DNA of 13,086 bases, taken from contig CAZGKF010000065.1 in assembly GCA_964526475.1 (NCBI GenBank), positions 1-13,086 on the forward strand, written 5' to 3'. Below the pieces are notes generated by a model. It was given only the letters and a program-made list of their open reading frames with translations, made no database searches and was not told the DNA's origin. This document shows positions 1 through 8,339 of this stretch, piece by piece. This DNA comes from CAYVTV01 sp964526475 (GTDB lineage: Bacteria > Bacteroidota > Bacteroidia > Bacteroidales > GCA-2748055). Both the position numbers and the translations under genes were made by a program. Every line of letters starts with the position of its first letter. Position 1 is the stretch's first letter.

Positions 1-278
1 CTGCCAACTTTTTCTAACGCTTCGCTTCATGGTTTTATTCACGCGAAGGATAGATAACCTGACCACAAGCGATCTTAAAAACTTCCAATCACTAAATCAT
101 TGATAATAAGTATATTTATGAAAACTGTTTTACTCCTGTTTGATCTGAATTAATATCAACGAAAATTATTTAGCTGAAATTTTAACTACCTTATTTTCAA
201 CACACCATTAAACCAGTCACATAATTAGTCATCGTAATCAAGATAAAATATTAATTTTGTTTCATAACGCAAACCTTC
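1..278. other. Gene-free left edge, AT-rich upstream region
   Basis: No credible coding sequence is visible on either strand. A 6-bp inverted repeat (CTTCGC at 20-25 and GCGAAG at 43-48) could be the remnant of a terminator for a gene left of the window, but it has no T-run after it. The rest is AT-rich and low in structure, and it ends in the probable promoter of the acyltransferase gene. The longest plus-strand reading frame noticed here is 24 codons (29-103), with no coding signature. Confidence 0.5.
252..259 (+). promoter_or_regulatory. Candidate -7 box for the acyltransferase/glycosyltransferase pair
   Basis: TAATTTTG matches the Bacteroidota -7 consensus TAnnTTTG exactly and lies 19 bases before the ATG at 279, which would give a leader of roughly a dozen bases. 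No TTTG is found at the expected -33 spacing, so the call rests on one box in AT-rich DNA. There is no Shine-Dalgarno sequence before the ATG, as is common in this phylum. Confidence 0.35.
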
Positions 279-1184
279 ATGAAATCTATCCTGTTTTACT
301 TCTTGTACGCATTACTTTGGATAGTTACCCGTTTACCATTATCATGTCTCTATTTCCTTTCCTTTTTGTTTTACCCTGTTGTTTATTATTTGATCCCTTA
401 TAGAAAAAAAATTGTTTTTAAAAATCTACGAAATTCTTTCCCTGAATGGGATGAAAAAGAAGTACGAAAAACAGCAAAACTTTTCTACAGGCACTTCTGT
501 GATTTATTTGTCGAATCATTAGTATTTTCCTTCTTAAGTGAAAATGCCATCAGAAAAAGATTCAAATTTAAAAATCCGGAACTTGTTAATGAGTTGTTTA
601 ACAAAGGGAAAAGCATTGTTCTTTTAATGGCGCACTATGGTAACTGGGAATGGTCTACCTGCATGCCAATTGTAGTAAAACACCAGGTTGTTCTTATCTA
701 CAAACCTCTTCGAAACAAGTATTTTAATAATTTCCTGATAAAATCCAGAGAACGCTTTGGAGCTAAAACAATAACTATGGACAAAACCCTGAGATACCTT
801 ACTGGTACCAGGAAGGAAAATATAAAAACCCTGAGTTATTTCCTTGCTGATCAAAGGCCGAGATGGGCACAGATTCAGTACTGGACAAGATTTTTACAAC
901 AAGATACTCCTGTCATACTCGGACCTGAAAAGATTGCTGGAAAATTCGATATGGCTGTAGTTTTTTTTAAAATTAATCCTGTAAAACAGGGCTATTATGA
1001 GGCTGAATTTGAATTATTATACGAAGATATTACGAATACAAAGGAACTTGAAATGACAAAACGTTATCTGGAAGTTCTTGAAAAAATGATCACCGAAAAA
1101 CCCGAGTACTGGCTCTGGACTCACAACAGGTGGAAGCATGAGAAAGAAAAGTTTGTGCCAAAAACCATCAAAAAGCAACAATGA
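279..1184 (+). CDS. LpxL/HtrB-family lipid A acyltransferase
   Basis: A 301-residue member of the lysophospholipid/lipid A acyltransferase family, which transfers a secondary acyl chain from acyl-ACP onto the lipid A precursor at the inner face of the cytoplasmic membrane. Residues 1-40 are strongly hydrophobic and fit an N-terminal membrane anchor. The catalytic HX4E motif is seen as His119-Tyr-Gly-Asn-Trp-Glu124. It is followed by the substrate-pocket segment YKPLRN (141-146), LADQRP (189-194) and the family's conserved C-terminal stretch ending in WLWTHNRWK (278-286). Length is normal for the family (about 300). The ATG at 279 starts directly with the hydrophobic anchor. The stop overlaps the next gene's start as ATGA, so the two are probably translationally coupled. 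Acyl-chain preference and acceptor position cannot be read from the sequence. Confidence 0.9.
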   Translation: MKSILFYFLYALLWIVTRLPLSCLYFLSFLFYPVVYYLIPYRKKIVFKNLRNSFPEWDEKEVRKTAKLFYRHFCDLFVESLVFSFLSENAIRKRFKFKNPELVNELFNKGKSIVLLMAHYGNWEWSTCMPIVVKHQVVLIYKPLRNKYFNNFLIKSRERFGAKTITMDKTLRYLTGTRKENIKTLSYFLADQRPRWAQIQYWTRFLQQDTPVILGPEKIAGKFDMAVVFFKINPVKQGYYEAEFELLYEDITNTKELEMTKRYLEVLEKMITEKPEYWLWTHNRWKHEKEKFVPKTIKKQQ

Positions 1185-2254
1185 GTAAAAAGAAGAGTAT
1201 AGCCTTAATTGAAACAGGGGGTTCGCATGAAGAGATCATCTTTCCCCAGCTCTTATTTTTAAAGGAAACAGCATTTGAAACTCATGTAATTATCAGGGAA
1301 GATCATTTCAAACGATTCAGGGGATACGGTCAAAATGAAAAATATTTGCTTCTAAAATCAGATGATACCATTTTTCACAAAATAATAAATCTGTTCAAAA
1401 TATTACAATATCTGAAGAGACATAACATCCACGACGTAATATTTAATACAGCACAAGGTGCATTTATAAGGGATTTATGCCTGATCCTGCCAACAGGAAT
1501 CAATGTAACAGGCATTTCGCATAATCCTCAGAAATTTGGCAATTCATTTACAATGAAATTAATAAGCTCCCGTGTGAAAAAGTTTTTTGTCCTTAATGAC
1601 TATATACTTGATAATTTGGATAATACTAATTCAGCTATTAAATTTGAATCCTATTATTGTGTTTTCTTCAGACATAGCTATGTAAAGCCTGGCGATAAAA
1701 GCATACTAAATGTAGTTATTCCCGGTTCATTTGATATGAAACGCAGAGACTATAAATTTCTACTCACATCTTTAAGCAGAACCGTTCTAAACCCGGGAAT
1801 CAGATTCATTTTTCCGGGCCGTAGCAATAGTGATGAATCCAGGGCATTTTTTAAGGATATAAGTAATTATCTGTCAGGGGAACAATTTATATACTTCGAC
1901 GAGTTCCTTCCTGAAGAGCGTTTTTTTAGAATATTATACGAGGCTGACCTGATTCTTCCCCTTATAACACCGGAATTACCATTATATGAACTATACAGAA
2001 AATATAAAATTACAGGTGCTTTTAACCTGTCTTTTGGATTAAATATCCCTTTGGTTATGCATAGTTCTTTTCATTCAATCACTGATTTCCAGAATTCATC
2101 TATCTTTTTTAATGACAGCAACCTGATAGAAACTTTAAATAATGTTTATCATAACAGGGTATTAATTGCTCAATGTGCAGGGGAAATTGAAAAAAATCCC
2201 AAATTCAGTTTTGAATATCAAAAAAAAAGATACCTGAATTTTTTACAATCCTGA
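1181..2254 (+). CDS. Probable GT-B-fold glycosyltransferase, specificity unknown
   Basis: A 357-residue protein without a signal peptide or clear membrane segment. The N-terminal half opens with a beta strand and glycine-rich turn (IALIETGGSH, 7-16) and continues with alternating strand/helix segments. The C-terminal half has features typical of nucleotide-sugar-binding GT-B domains: VIPGSFDMKRRDY (179-191), FIFPGR (209-214), FDEFLPEERFFRILYEADLILPL (239-261) and NLSFGLNIPLV (282-292). The usual GT4 EX7E motif is not evident, so the family cannot be fixed; it may be a divergent GT4-like enzyme. Its start overlaps the acyltransferase stop by four bases, which suggests a shared role in lipopolysaccharide or lipooligosaccharide assembly, but that is inferred from context. 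A run of nine A at 2220-2228 lies in the last dozen codons. Confidence 0.65.
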   Translation: MSKKKSIALIETGGSHEEIIFPQLLFLKETAFETHVIIREDHFKRFRGYGQNEKYLLLKSDDTIFHKIINLFKILQYLKRHNIHDVIFNTAQGAFIRDLCLILPTGINVTGISHNPQKFGNSFTMKLISSRVKKFFVLNDYILDNLDNTNSAIKFESYYCVFFRHSYVKPGDKSILNVVIPGSFDMKRRDYKFLLTSLSRTVLNPGIRFIFPGRSNSDESRAFFKDISNYLSGEQFIYFDEFLPEERFFRILYEADLILPLITPELPLYELYRKYKITGAFNLSFGLNIPLVMHSSFHSITDFQNSSIFFNDSNLIETLNNVYHNRVLIAQCAGEIEKNPKFSFEYQKKRYLNFLQS

Positions 2255-2276
2255 TCCTTATAGCTTGCATATATTT

Positions 2277-4142
2277 TCAATCCATCTTTCTCCTTTTATC
2301 AAGATAATTTTCAAGATTTTTACGGGTACGGGAAATACTGAATTCATCCTCAACCCGTTTTCTTCCTTCTTTCCCCATTTTAATTCTTAACTTACTGTCA
2401 TTTACAAGAAGCTCCAGCTTCTCAGCGAAACTGTTCATATCGAAGGCCTTAATGAGATAACCGGTTTGATTATCGGTAATTATTTCAGGATTACTGCTCA
2501 CATCAAAAGCAACAACAGGTTTCTCACATGCCATTGCTTCTACCAGAACATAACCGAAACCTTCCCATAGGGATGACAGTACAAATATATCGATTGATTC
2601 CATGAAGCTTTTAATATTGCTTACAAAACCAATAAAAATAATTTCATCTTCAAGACCCTGAGCTTTTACTAAAGTTATTAACTCGTGCTTAAGTTTCCCT
2701 TCACCTGCGATTAAAATTTTAAATTTAACCCTTCTGGCTTTTAATACAGATGCTAATTCAATCAGGTGTCTTTGTCCTTTCTGTTTTTCAATTCTTCCTG
2801 CATTTCCAATAATTATTTCATCTTCCTTACGTGAATATATTTTCTCGAATTCTGATGTGTCAATATCTTCAAGATGTATTCCGTTATAAATAATTTTTAT
2901 CTTACCGGGGTCAATAAGATCAGGATTTTTCAATAGAATTGTGCGTTTTGTTTCTTCTGAATTAGCAATCACTCCATTGATTACCTTTTTAAAAAGAAAC
3001 CTGTTCAAAATTGAATCTTTTACAGGTATTGCGCTACCACGCCGGTATATCACATCTCTCACACCAGCCAATTTTGAAGCTATCCCTGCAATTTTCAGAT
3101 CGGAAGAAAGATTAATAATGATGGTATCTATGCCTTCGTTCCTTAAAATACGTGCTAAAAGCAGGATTTTGAATGGGTTTAGAAAGCTCAGATTTGTAAC
3201 ACGGAAAGAAATTACAGGTATCTCTTTATTTAAAAGCCGGTATCTTAATTCACTTTTTTCATCTGTAATCACCAAAATATCTCTTCCACGTGAACTCAGG
3301 TAACTGGCCATATCGAAATGCCATTTCTCTCCTCCTCCCCAGGGTTTAACGCTATTAAAAAAGCATATTTTCTCTCTTTGCTTAAATTTTTCCTGTTTCT
3401 GAATATCTTTTAATTTGATGTACTTAAGAAAGGTTTCATGAGCAGTGTTCATACATACCACAAATCCATAATACCCATCAAGAAAACCAAGTCTAATAAA
3501 AAAGTCTCTGAAGAAACGCCATGAAGGATGGAGTAAAATTTTCAGATAGCTTGATTTTATGCCTTGTTTCCTGTATGCCCTGGCAACGATTGAAGAATAA
3601 GTATTCAATTGATTTACGTGTTCAGTAATTGAATAATAAGAATAATGCAAAAGGTCTCCTTTAAGAAATCTTTTTGTTGCTCCTTTCTCCATGATAAACC
3701 TGTCATGAGGATTTATCCCTCCCCAACAACCTTTGCGGCTATCCCATAGCCTCAGTTTTCTTGCAGGATACCAGCTTGTAAATCTGATCCATTTTCCACA
3801 ATAATTAGTCAGCCGGTTAAAATAGTATCCATCATATTCCCAGTTTTCCTTAACTGAGAGTATTGATCTCTTAAGTTCTTCGGAAAGACGTTCATCAGCA
3901 TCCAGGGAAAGGATGTAGGGATACTTTGCCTGGGAAATAGCGAAATTCTTTTGTTCTATATACCCATTAAAAGTATTTTGCACCACTCTTGCTCCGTGAG
4001 CCTCTGCAATTTCTTTTGTTCTGTCTGTTGAGAATGAATCAATTACAACAATATCATCAGCAAGGTCTTTTATGGAATCAAGGCATTCTCCAATATTACG
4101 TTCTTCGTTGTAGGTTATAATTGTAACAGTAAGTTCCGTCAT
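2277..4142 (-). CDS. Fused GT2-GT4 double glycosyltransferase, probable LPS core assembly
   Basis: A 621-residue fusion of two glycosyltransferases. Residues 1 to about 250 form a GT2 domain of the WaaE/KdtX/LgtF type: TVTIITYNEERNIGECLDSI (5-24), VVIDSFSTDRT (32-42) and the metal-binding SLDADERLS with Asp81-Ala-Asp83. Such enzymes usually add a hexose to the LPS inner core and are about 250 residues long, so the domain is complete. Residues 258-621 form a GT4 domain: an N-terminal GGGEKW loop (269-274), NAGRIEKQKGQ (447-457) and the donor-binding EX7E motif, Glu527 to Glu535, in WEGFGYVLVEAM. A short basic linker (244-257) joins them without a stop. The ATG at 4142 is preferred over an upstream in-frame ATG at 4232 because the GT2 fold begins right after it, GGAAGAA lies 10 bases before it, and it leaves a 7-bp gap after murF-alr. 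The genes are probably cotranscribed. Sugar specificity is unknown. Confidence 0.88.
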   Translation of the reverse strand: MTELTVTIITYNEERNIGECLDSIKDLADDIVVIDSFSTDRTKEIAEAHGARVVQNTFNGYIEQKNFAISQAKYPYILSLDADERLSEELKRSILSVKENWEYDGYYFNRLTNYCGKWIRFTSWYPARKLRLWDSRKGCWGGINPHDRFIMEKGATKRFLKGDLLHYSYYSITEHVNQLNTYSSIVARAYRKQGIKSSYLKILLHPSWRFFRDFFIRLGFLDGYYGFVVCMNTAHETFLKYIKLKDIQKQEKFKQREKICFFNSVKPWGGGEKWHFDMASYLSSRGRDILVITDEKSELRYRLLNKEIPVISFRVTNLSFLNPFKILLLARILRNEGIDTIIINLSSDLKIAGIASKLAGVRDVIYRRGSAIPVKDSILNRFLFKKVINGVIANSEETKRTILLKNPDLIDPGKIKIIYNGIHLEDIDTSEFEKIYSRKEDEIIIGNAGRIEKQKGQRHLIELASVLKARRVKFKILIAGEGKLKHELITLVKAQGLEDEIIFIGFVSNIKSFMESIDIFVLSSLWEGFGYVLVEAMACEKPVVAFDVSSNPEIITDNQTGYLIKAFDMNSFAEKLELLVNDSKLRIKMGKEGRKRVEDEFSISRTRKNLENYLDKRRKMD

Positions 4143-4149
4143 GATTTTC

Positions 4150-6603
4150 TTATTCTTCCAGATATATACGTTTAACCCTTTCGGGTATCCCGGTAAGTAT
4201 TTCATAAGGGATAAGATTGGCAGCTTTTGCAAGAAATTTCAACGAATGTACTGGTCCGAAAATAATCACTTCATCACCTTCTCTTGCCCTGATCCCTGTA
4301 ATATCAATCATGCACATATCCATGCATATATTCCCGGTAACAGTTGCAGGATGTCCTTTTACCAGAAATTTCCCAATGCCATTCCTCAGGTTTCCGGGGA
4401 TTCCATCGGCATAACCCACCGGGATGACAGCAATCCTGATTTGATCACCAGCCTTCCCACTTCGGCTATATCCAATAGTTTCACCTTTATTTACAGTCCT
4501 TATCTGTGATATATGTGTTTTAAAGGTACTAACTTCCGTTAAAGATATTTTATCAGCAACATCTATCCCGTACAATCCGATACCAAGTCTTACCATATCA
4601 AAACTTGCTTCAGGAAACCGTACAATACCGGCTGAATTAAGAAGGTGCATGAGAAACATCTTCCCGGTTTTTTCGCGTATCTCATGACACATCTTTTTAT
4701 ACAGACTGATCTGCTCACGTGTAAAATCATCATGTTCAGGTTTATCAGCAGCAGCAAGATGAGAAAATACCGAAATGATCTCGAAAAAGGCAGAAGGAAT
4801 ATACTGAAGTAATATTGGTAAATCCTTTCTGTCAAATCCGAGTCTGTGCATGCCTGTGTCGAGTTTAATATGAACGGGGTAAGCTTGCAGTCCGTTTCTA
4901 TCGGCAAACCTTATAAACTCTTCAAGAATCCGGGGACTATATATTTCGGGTTCAAGTTTGTATTCAACCATTGTCCAGAAGGATTCCGGAGAGGGATTCA
5001 TAACCATCACAGGTAAACTTATCCCGTTTTTCCGGAGTTCCACTCCTTCATCGGTAAAAGCTACAGCAAGATAATCGGCCTTAAGGAACTGCATTTTACT
5101 GGCTATCTCAAAACCACCACTGCCATATGAAAAAGCTTTTACCATTGCCATTATGCGTGTACCGGGTTTCAGTAAAGAACGATAGGTATTATAGTTAAAG
5201 ACCAGAGAAGTGAGGTTTATTTCCAGTATAGTCTGGTGACTCTTCTCCTGTAAAAGATGTGTTATTTTTTCAAATTCAAAAATCCTTGATCCTTTTACCA
5301 GAATTGCCTGATCACGGAAAGCTGTCCAAATACCTGAACGAATGAAGGCATCGGTATCATTATAAAAAAAAGAATCTTTGCTGAAAAAAGATCTATGGGA
5401 TGATATTCCCTGCCCAATCCCAATGAATTTATCAATATTTATGCTTTTTACAAGGTCTGCAATATCGGAATATAACTGCCTGTCTGTTTTCCCACTCTGA
5501 TAAATATCGGAAAGAATAACCGTTCTTTTATTATGTTGATTTTGCTGCATCAAAAGACCGAGGGAGTTTTGAATCGACCTGATGTCTGAATTATACGAAT
5601 CACTTATTACAGTGCATGAATTAAAACCTTTTAATATTTCCATTCTCATCTCTACGGCTTCCAATTTCGCCATTGATTCAATAAGCATTTCCGGGTCCGC
5701 TTTATATGAAAGTGCAAATATTATAACCTGTAAGGCATTCTCTATGGAAGCTTCATCGGTGAAAGGAATTATAAATTCATGAGGAATGCCATGAATACTT
5801 ATAGAAGTTTCTTTATCCTTTCTCACTATTTTCCTTATTTTATAAACCGAACCATCAGAAAAACCCCAGGTAATCAGTCTGACATCAGGAGACAGCTTTT
5901 CCCTTACTGTATTATGAATGAGTTCATTATCACGACAATAAATCAACTTTTTACAATCCCTGAACAATATTAATTTCTCCTCAAGTTTTTCTTTATATCC
6001 GGTAAAATTTTCCTGGTGAGCTTCGCCTATATTTGTAAGAATTCCTACCTCAGGTTTGATTATTCTCTGAAGTTTTTCCATTTCACCTGGTAATGATATT
6101 CCCGCTTCAATAACAGAGATATTATAGATATTTTCAAGTAGTGACAGGGAAATCGGTACCCCGGTCTGAGAGTTGTATGATCGCGGACTCCGGAAGACAG
6201 AATAACTATTCCGTAAGACCTGATAAATCCACTCTTTTACAATGGTTTTGCCATTAGATCCTGTAACACCAACCAGGGTGCCTTTATATTCCGATCTGAC
6301 GAAAGCGCCGAAATCCTGTAATGCCAGCATGCTATTTGCAACCTTTATGAAAGTTACATCCTGACCTTCATCCGGAAGAACAAAATCACTGTTTACAACA
6401 AATATTTTAACTCCTTTATTAATTAATTCCTCAACATACTGATGTCCGTCCCTTACAATTCCCTTTAATGCAAAAAAAACCGATCCGGCTGCAGAAGAAA
6501 TCGTTCTGCTGTCCACAGATACAAATGAGAAACTGTAATCAGCATCACCCACAACAATGCCATTCACAGCTTTTGCTAATTCATCAACAGTGTAATTCCG
6601 CAT
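4150..6603 (-). CDS. murF-alr: Bifunctional MurF / alanine racemase fusion
   Basis: An 817-residue cytoplasmic enzyme of peptidoglycan synthesis. The N-terminal MurF part (about 1-455) adds D-Ala-D-Ala to UDP-MurNAc-tripeptide: the ATP-binding loop TGSNGKT is at 114-120, and the DSYNSD segment at 335-340 corresponds to the family's C-terminal-domain motif. The C-terminal part (about 457-817) is a pyridoxal-phosphate alanine racemase: Lys489 in MVKAFSYGSG is the PLP lysine, KLDTGMHRLG (580-589) follows, Tyr712 in GYSR is the probable second catalytic base, and PVGYADG and CMDMCMID complete the signature. The fusion is characteristic of Bacteroidota and links D-Ala production to its use. I place the start at the ATG at 6603 because MRNYTVDELAKAVNG resembles ordinary MurF N-termini. 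The frame stays open to a GTG at 6684, directly after AGGGAG, so a 27-residue extension is not excluded. The downstream partner is the GT2-GT4 gene. Confidence 0.95.
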   Translation of the reverse strand: MRNYTVDELAKAVNGIVVGDADYSFSFVSVDSRTISSAAGSVFFALKGIVRDGHQYVEELINKGVKIFVVNSDFVLPDEGQDVTFIKVANSMLALQDFGAFVRSEYKGTLVGVTGSNGKTIVKEWIYQVLRNSYSVFRSPRSYNSQTGVPISLSLLENIYNISVIEAGISLPGEMEKLQRIIKPEVGILTNIGEAHQENFTGYKEKLEEKLILFRDCKKLIYCRDNELIHNTVREKLSPDVRLITWGFSDGSVYKIRKIVRKDKETSISIHGIPHEFIIPFTDEASIENALQVIIFALSYKADPEMLIESMAKLEAVEMRMEILKGFNSCTVISDSYNSDIRSIQNSLGLLMQQNQHNKRTVILSDIYQSGKTDRQLYSDIADLVKSINIDKFIGIGQGISSHRSFFSKDSFFYNDTDAFIRSGIWTAFRDQAILVKGSRIFEFEKITHLLQEKSHQTILEINLTSLVFNYNTYRSLLKPGTRIMAMVKAFSYGSGGFEIASKMQFLKADYLAVAFTDEGVELRKNGISLPVMVMNPSPESFWTMVEYKLEPEIYSPRILEEFIRFADRNGLQAYPVHIKLDTGMHRLGFDRKDLPILLQYIPSAFFEIISVFSHLAAADKPEHDDFTREQISLYKKMCHEIREKTGKMFLMHLLNSAGIVRFPEASFDMVRLGIGLYGIDVADKISLTEVSTFKTHISQIRTVNKGETIGYSRSGKAGDQIRIAVIPVGYADGIPGNLRNGIGKFLVKGHPATVTGNICMDMCMIDITGIRAREGDEVIIFGPVHSLKFLAKAANLIPYEILTGIPERVKRIYLEE

Positions 6604-6856
6604 CAGATGGATTTTTATATTTCTATTATATGCTAAGTTCTTATATAAATCAAAATCCGTATAAAGGATCGCAAATACCAGCACCTCCCTTAAAGCATTA
6701 ATAATCAGTTAAATTCAACTAATACTTGTCTTTTAGTTTTATCTATTGAATTATCAGGAATGATTAAAACAAATATTCTGAAATAATATCTTTATTTTTG
6801 TAACTGATCTGAATGACAAGTCTGTAAAAATATAAATCCTAAAATTTCATTAGATT
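6604..6856. other. Divergent intergenic region between murF-alr and the rsmI operon
   Basis: This 253-base AT-rich stretch separates two divergent transcription units. It holds the candidate promoter of the plus-strand unit at 6793-6800. On the minus strand no exact TAnnTTTG box was found for murF-alr. A strong SD-like AGGGAGGTG (minus strand, 6690-6682) is followed in frame by the open N-terminal extension of murF-alr described with that gene. No gene, repeat or RNA structure stands out. Confidence 0.5.
6793..6800 (+). promoter_or_regulatory. Candidate -7 box for the hypothetical protein-rsmI operon
   Basis: TATTTTTG is an exact match to TAnnTTTG, 56 bases before the ATG at 6857, giving a predicted leader of about 50 bases. 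The -33 element TTTG is not present at the normal distance, so the call is tentative. Confidence 0.4.
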
Positions 6857-7609
6857 ATGAAATACCAAAATACTTTTGAAATAATAACTAAAGATATACA
6901 AGATATAGAAAAACTGGTGGGCAATTTTAATAATTATTCTTCAATACCCCTAATTGAAATTGATCTGGCTCTTTCCAAACTCAGAAATATCTATGAATTG
7001 CTTCTTATCTTCAGGGAAGTTGATAACGAAGCTATTAGTGAAGATGCTGAAAACATACCTAAACCCAAAGTTGAAATTCCATACGACAAAAATGATCCCG
7101 AAATGGAAGAGGATACTGAAATTTTCTCCTTCGAAGAAAGTGAAATGCATGCAACTGAAGCAATACCTTCTGATACTCCTGATGCAGTAGAAACAACTAA
7201 AACCGGAGCAGAAGAAATTCATGATAAGGAAGTATTAAATGAAGAAAAAAAAATTCCTAAGAAAGATTCTATTCTTTCTGAAAGATTTACATCTGATAAG
7301 CTCTACATTAATGAAAAACTGAGAGAACAAACTGTTAAATCCGACATAAAAAGTAAAATTCAATCGTCTCCCATTAAAACGATTGCCGGAAGTATCGGGA
7401 TCAATGATAAATTTTATTTTATAAGGGAATTATTTAATGGTAACCCTGAGCACTTTCGTAATTCAATGGAAATTCTGGATCATGCCTTGAATTTTAATGA
7501 GGCATATAATTATTTAATTGAACAATTCGACTGGGATATGGAATCGGAACCTGTTCAGCAGTTGTTATCTCTTATCAGAAGAAAATTCATCAGTACAGGG
7601 CATGAGTAA
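6857..7609 (+). CDS. Hypothetical protein, acidic linker and Bacteroidota-type C-terminal domain
   Basis: A 250-residue protein of unknown function. Three parts can be seen. Residues 1-55 are probably helical (VGNFNNYSSIPLIEIDLALS and a following leucine-rich helix). Residues about 56-135 are a low-complexity, strongly acidic linker rich in Glu, Asp, Pro and Thr, probably disordered. Residues about 172-247 form a compact alpha-helical domain starting TIAGSIGINDKFYFIRELF and ending with QQLLSLIRRKFIS. That last segment resembles a conserved C-terminal domain I associate with uncharacterised Bacteroidota proteins; this is recall, not a search result. No signal peptide, membrane segment or catalytic motif is evident. 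The gene overlaps rsmI by 8 bases, so translation is probably coupled. A role near ribosome or RNA metabolism is possible by context only. Confidence 0.8.
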   Translation: MKYQNTFEIITKDIQDIEKLVGNFNNYSSIPLIEIDLALSKLRNIYELLLIFREVDNEAISEDAENIPKPKVEIPYDKNDPEMEEDTEIFSFEESEMHATEAIPSDTPDAVETTKTGAEEIHDKEVLNEEKKIPKKDSILSERFTSDKLYINEKLREQTVKSDIKSKIQSSPIKTIAGSIGINDKFYFIRELFNGNPEHFRNSMEILDHALNFNEAYNYLIEQFDWDMESEPVQQLLSLIRRKFISTGHE

Positions 7610-8270
7610 ACTGTATATTGTACCAACACCTATTGGAAATCTGGGAGACATCACCCTCCGTGCCCTGGAAGTGTTAAAAAATTGTGATTTTATTCTGGCG
7701 GAAGACACAAGGAAAACTCTCATATTATTAAGACATTATGAAATTTCAAAATCTTTACGTTCATTTCACAAAGACAACGAACATAAAAATCTTGAGGGTA
7801 TAATTGGAGAATTATTGTCAGGTAAAACATTAGCATTAGTAAGCGATGCCGGCACACCGGGAATTTCAGATCCGGGATTTCTGATAGTCCGGGAATGTTG
7901 TAAAAAGGGTATCTCTGTTGAATGTCTTCCCGGAGCTACATCCATAATTCCGGCATTGATACAATCGGGGTTCCCTACCGACAGGTTTTGTTTTGAAGGC
8001 TTTCTCCCTCATAAGAAAGGCCGTCAAAAAAGGCTGAAGGAAATAAAAAACGAAACGCGAACTATGATCTTTTTTGAATCACCTTTTCGCCTGTTAAAAA
8101 CTCTTGAACAATTTCTGGAAATCTTCGGTGATGAAAGAAATGTGTCAGTTTCCCGTGAATTAACAAAAATATATGAAGAAACTATCACTGATAAGCTCTC
8201 TGGCCTTATTACCTACTTTTCCGGCAAACAGGTAAAAGGCGAAATCATTATCATAGTCTCAGGACAATAA
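7602..8270 (+). CDS. rsmI: 16S rRNA (cytidine-1402-2'-O)-methyltransferase RsmI
   Basis: A 222-residue SAM-dependent methyltransferase of the tetrapyrrole-methylase fold, which methylates the ribose of C1402 in the decoding centre of 16S rRNA. Diagnostic motifs are all present: YIVPTPIGNLGDITLRALE (5-23), AEDTRKT (33-39), LVSDAGTPGISDPG (79-92) and CLPGATSIIPALIQSGFPTDRF (108-129), followed by GFLPHKKG. It is shorter than the E. coli enzyme (about 286 residues) because the C-terminal extension is missing; the catalytic fold is complete. The start at 7602 is chosen because MSKLYIVPTPIGN is the canonical N-terminus and AGGG lies just before it, inside the end of the upstream gene. The frame is open upstream, but that stretch is the coding DNA of the hypothetical protein. 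Confidence 0.95.
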   Translation: MSKLYIVPTPIGNLGDITLRALEVLKNCDFILAEDTRKTLILLRHYEISKSLRSFHKDNEHKNLEGIIGELLSGKTLALVSDAGTPGISDPGFLIVRECCKKGISVECLPGATSIIPALIQSGFPTDRFCFEGFLPHKKGRQKRLKEIKNETRTMIFFESPFRLLKTLEQFLEIFGDERNVSVSRELTKIYEETITDKLSGLITYFSGKQVKGEIIIIVSGQ

Positions 8271-8339
8271 AATCCATATCATCCGGTACCCCGAGACTTT
8301 TTTCCAAATACATGCATAAAATTGACTCTCATCGGGGCA

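Noticed and set aside
29..103. 24-codon open frame starting with ATG in the left-edge region
   Set aside because: No ribosome site, no recognisable motif, and a length expected by chance.
2220..2228. A9 homopolymer in the glycosyltransferase gene as a phase-variation switch
   Set aside because: It lies within the last dozen codons, so slippage would change only the C-terminal tail. Such runs are common in AT-rich genomes.
2941..3303. 120-codon plus-strand open frame inside the GT2-GT4 gene
   Set aside because: It lies antisense within a well-supported gene and shows no domain signature. Similar antisense frames inside murF-alr, dnaB and the TetR gene were dropped for the same reason.
4143..4232. 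Upstream in-frame start for the GT2-GT4 gene (30 extra residues)
   Set aside because: It overlaps the end of murF-alr by 83 bases, and the extra residues are unlike a GT2 N-terminus; the ATG at 4142 has an SD-like GGAAGAA and a normal 7-bp gap.
7518..7601. Upstream in-frame start for rsmI (28 extra residues)
   Set aside because: The stretch is coding DNA of the preceding gene in another frame, and MSKLYIVPTPIGN at 7602 is the standard RsmI N-terminus.
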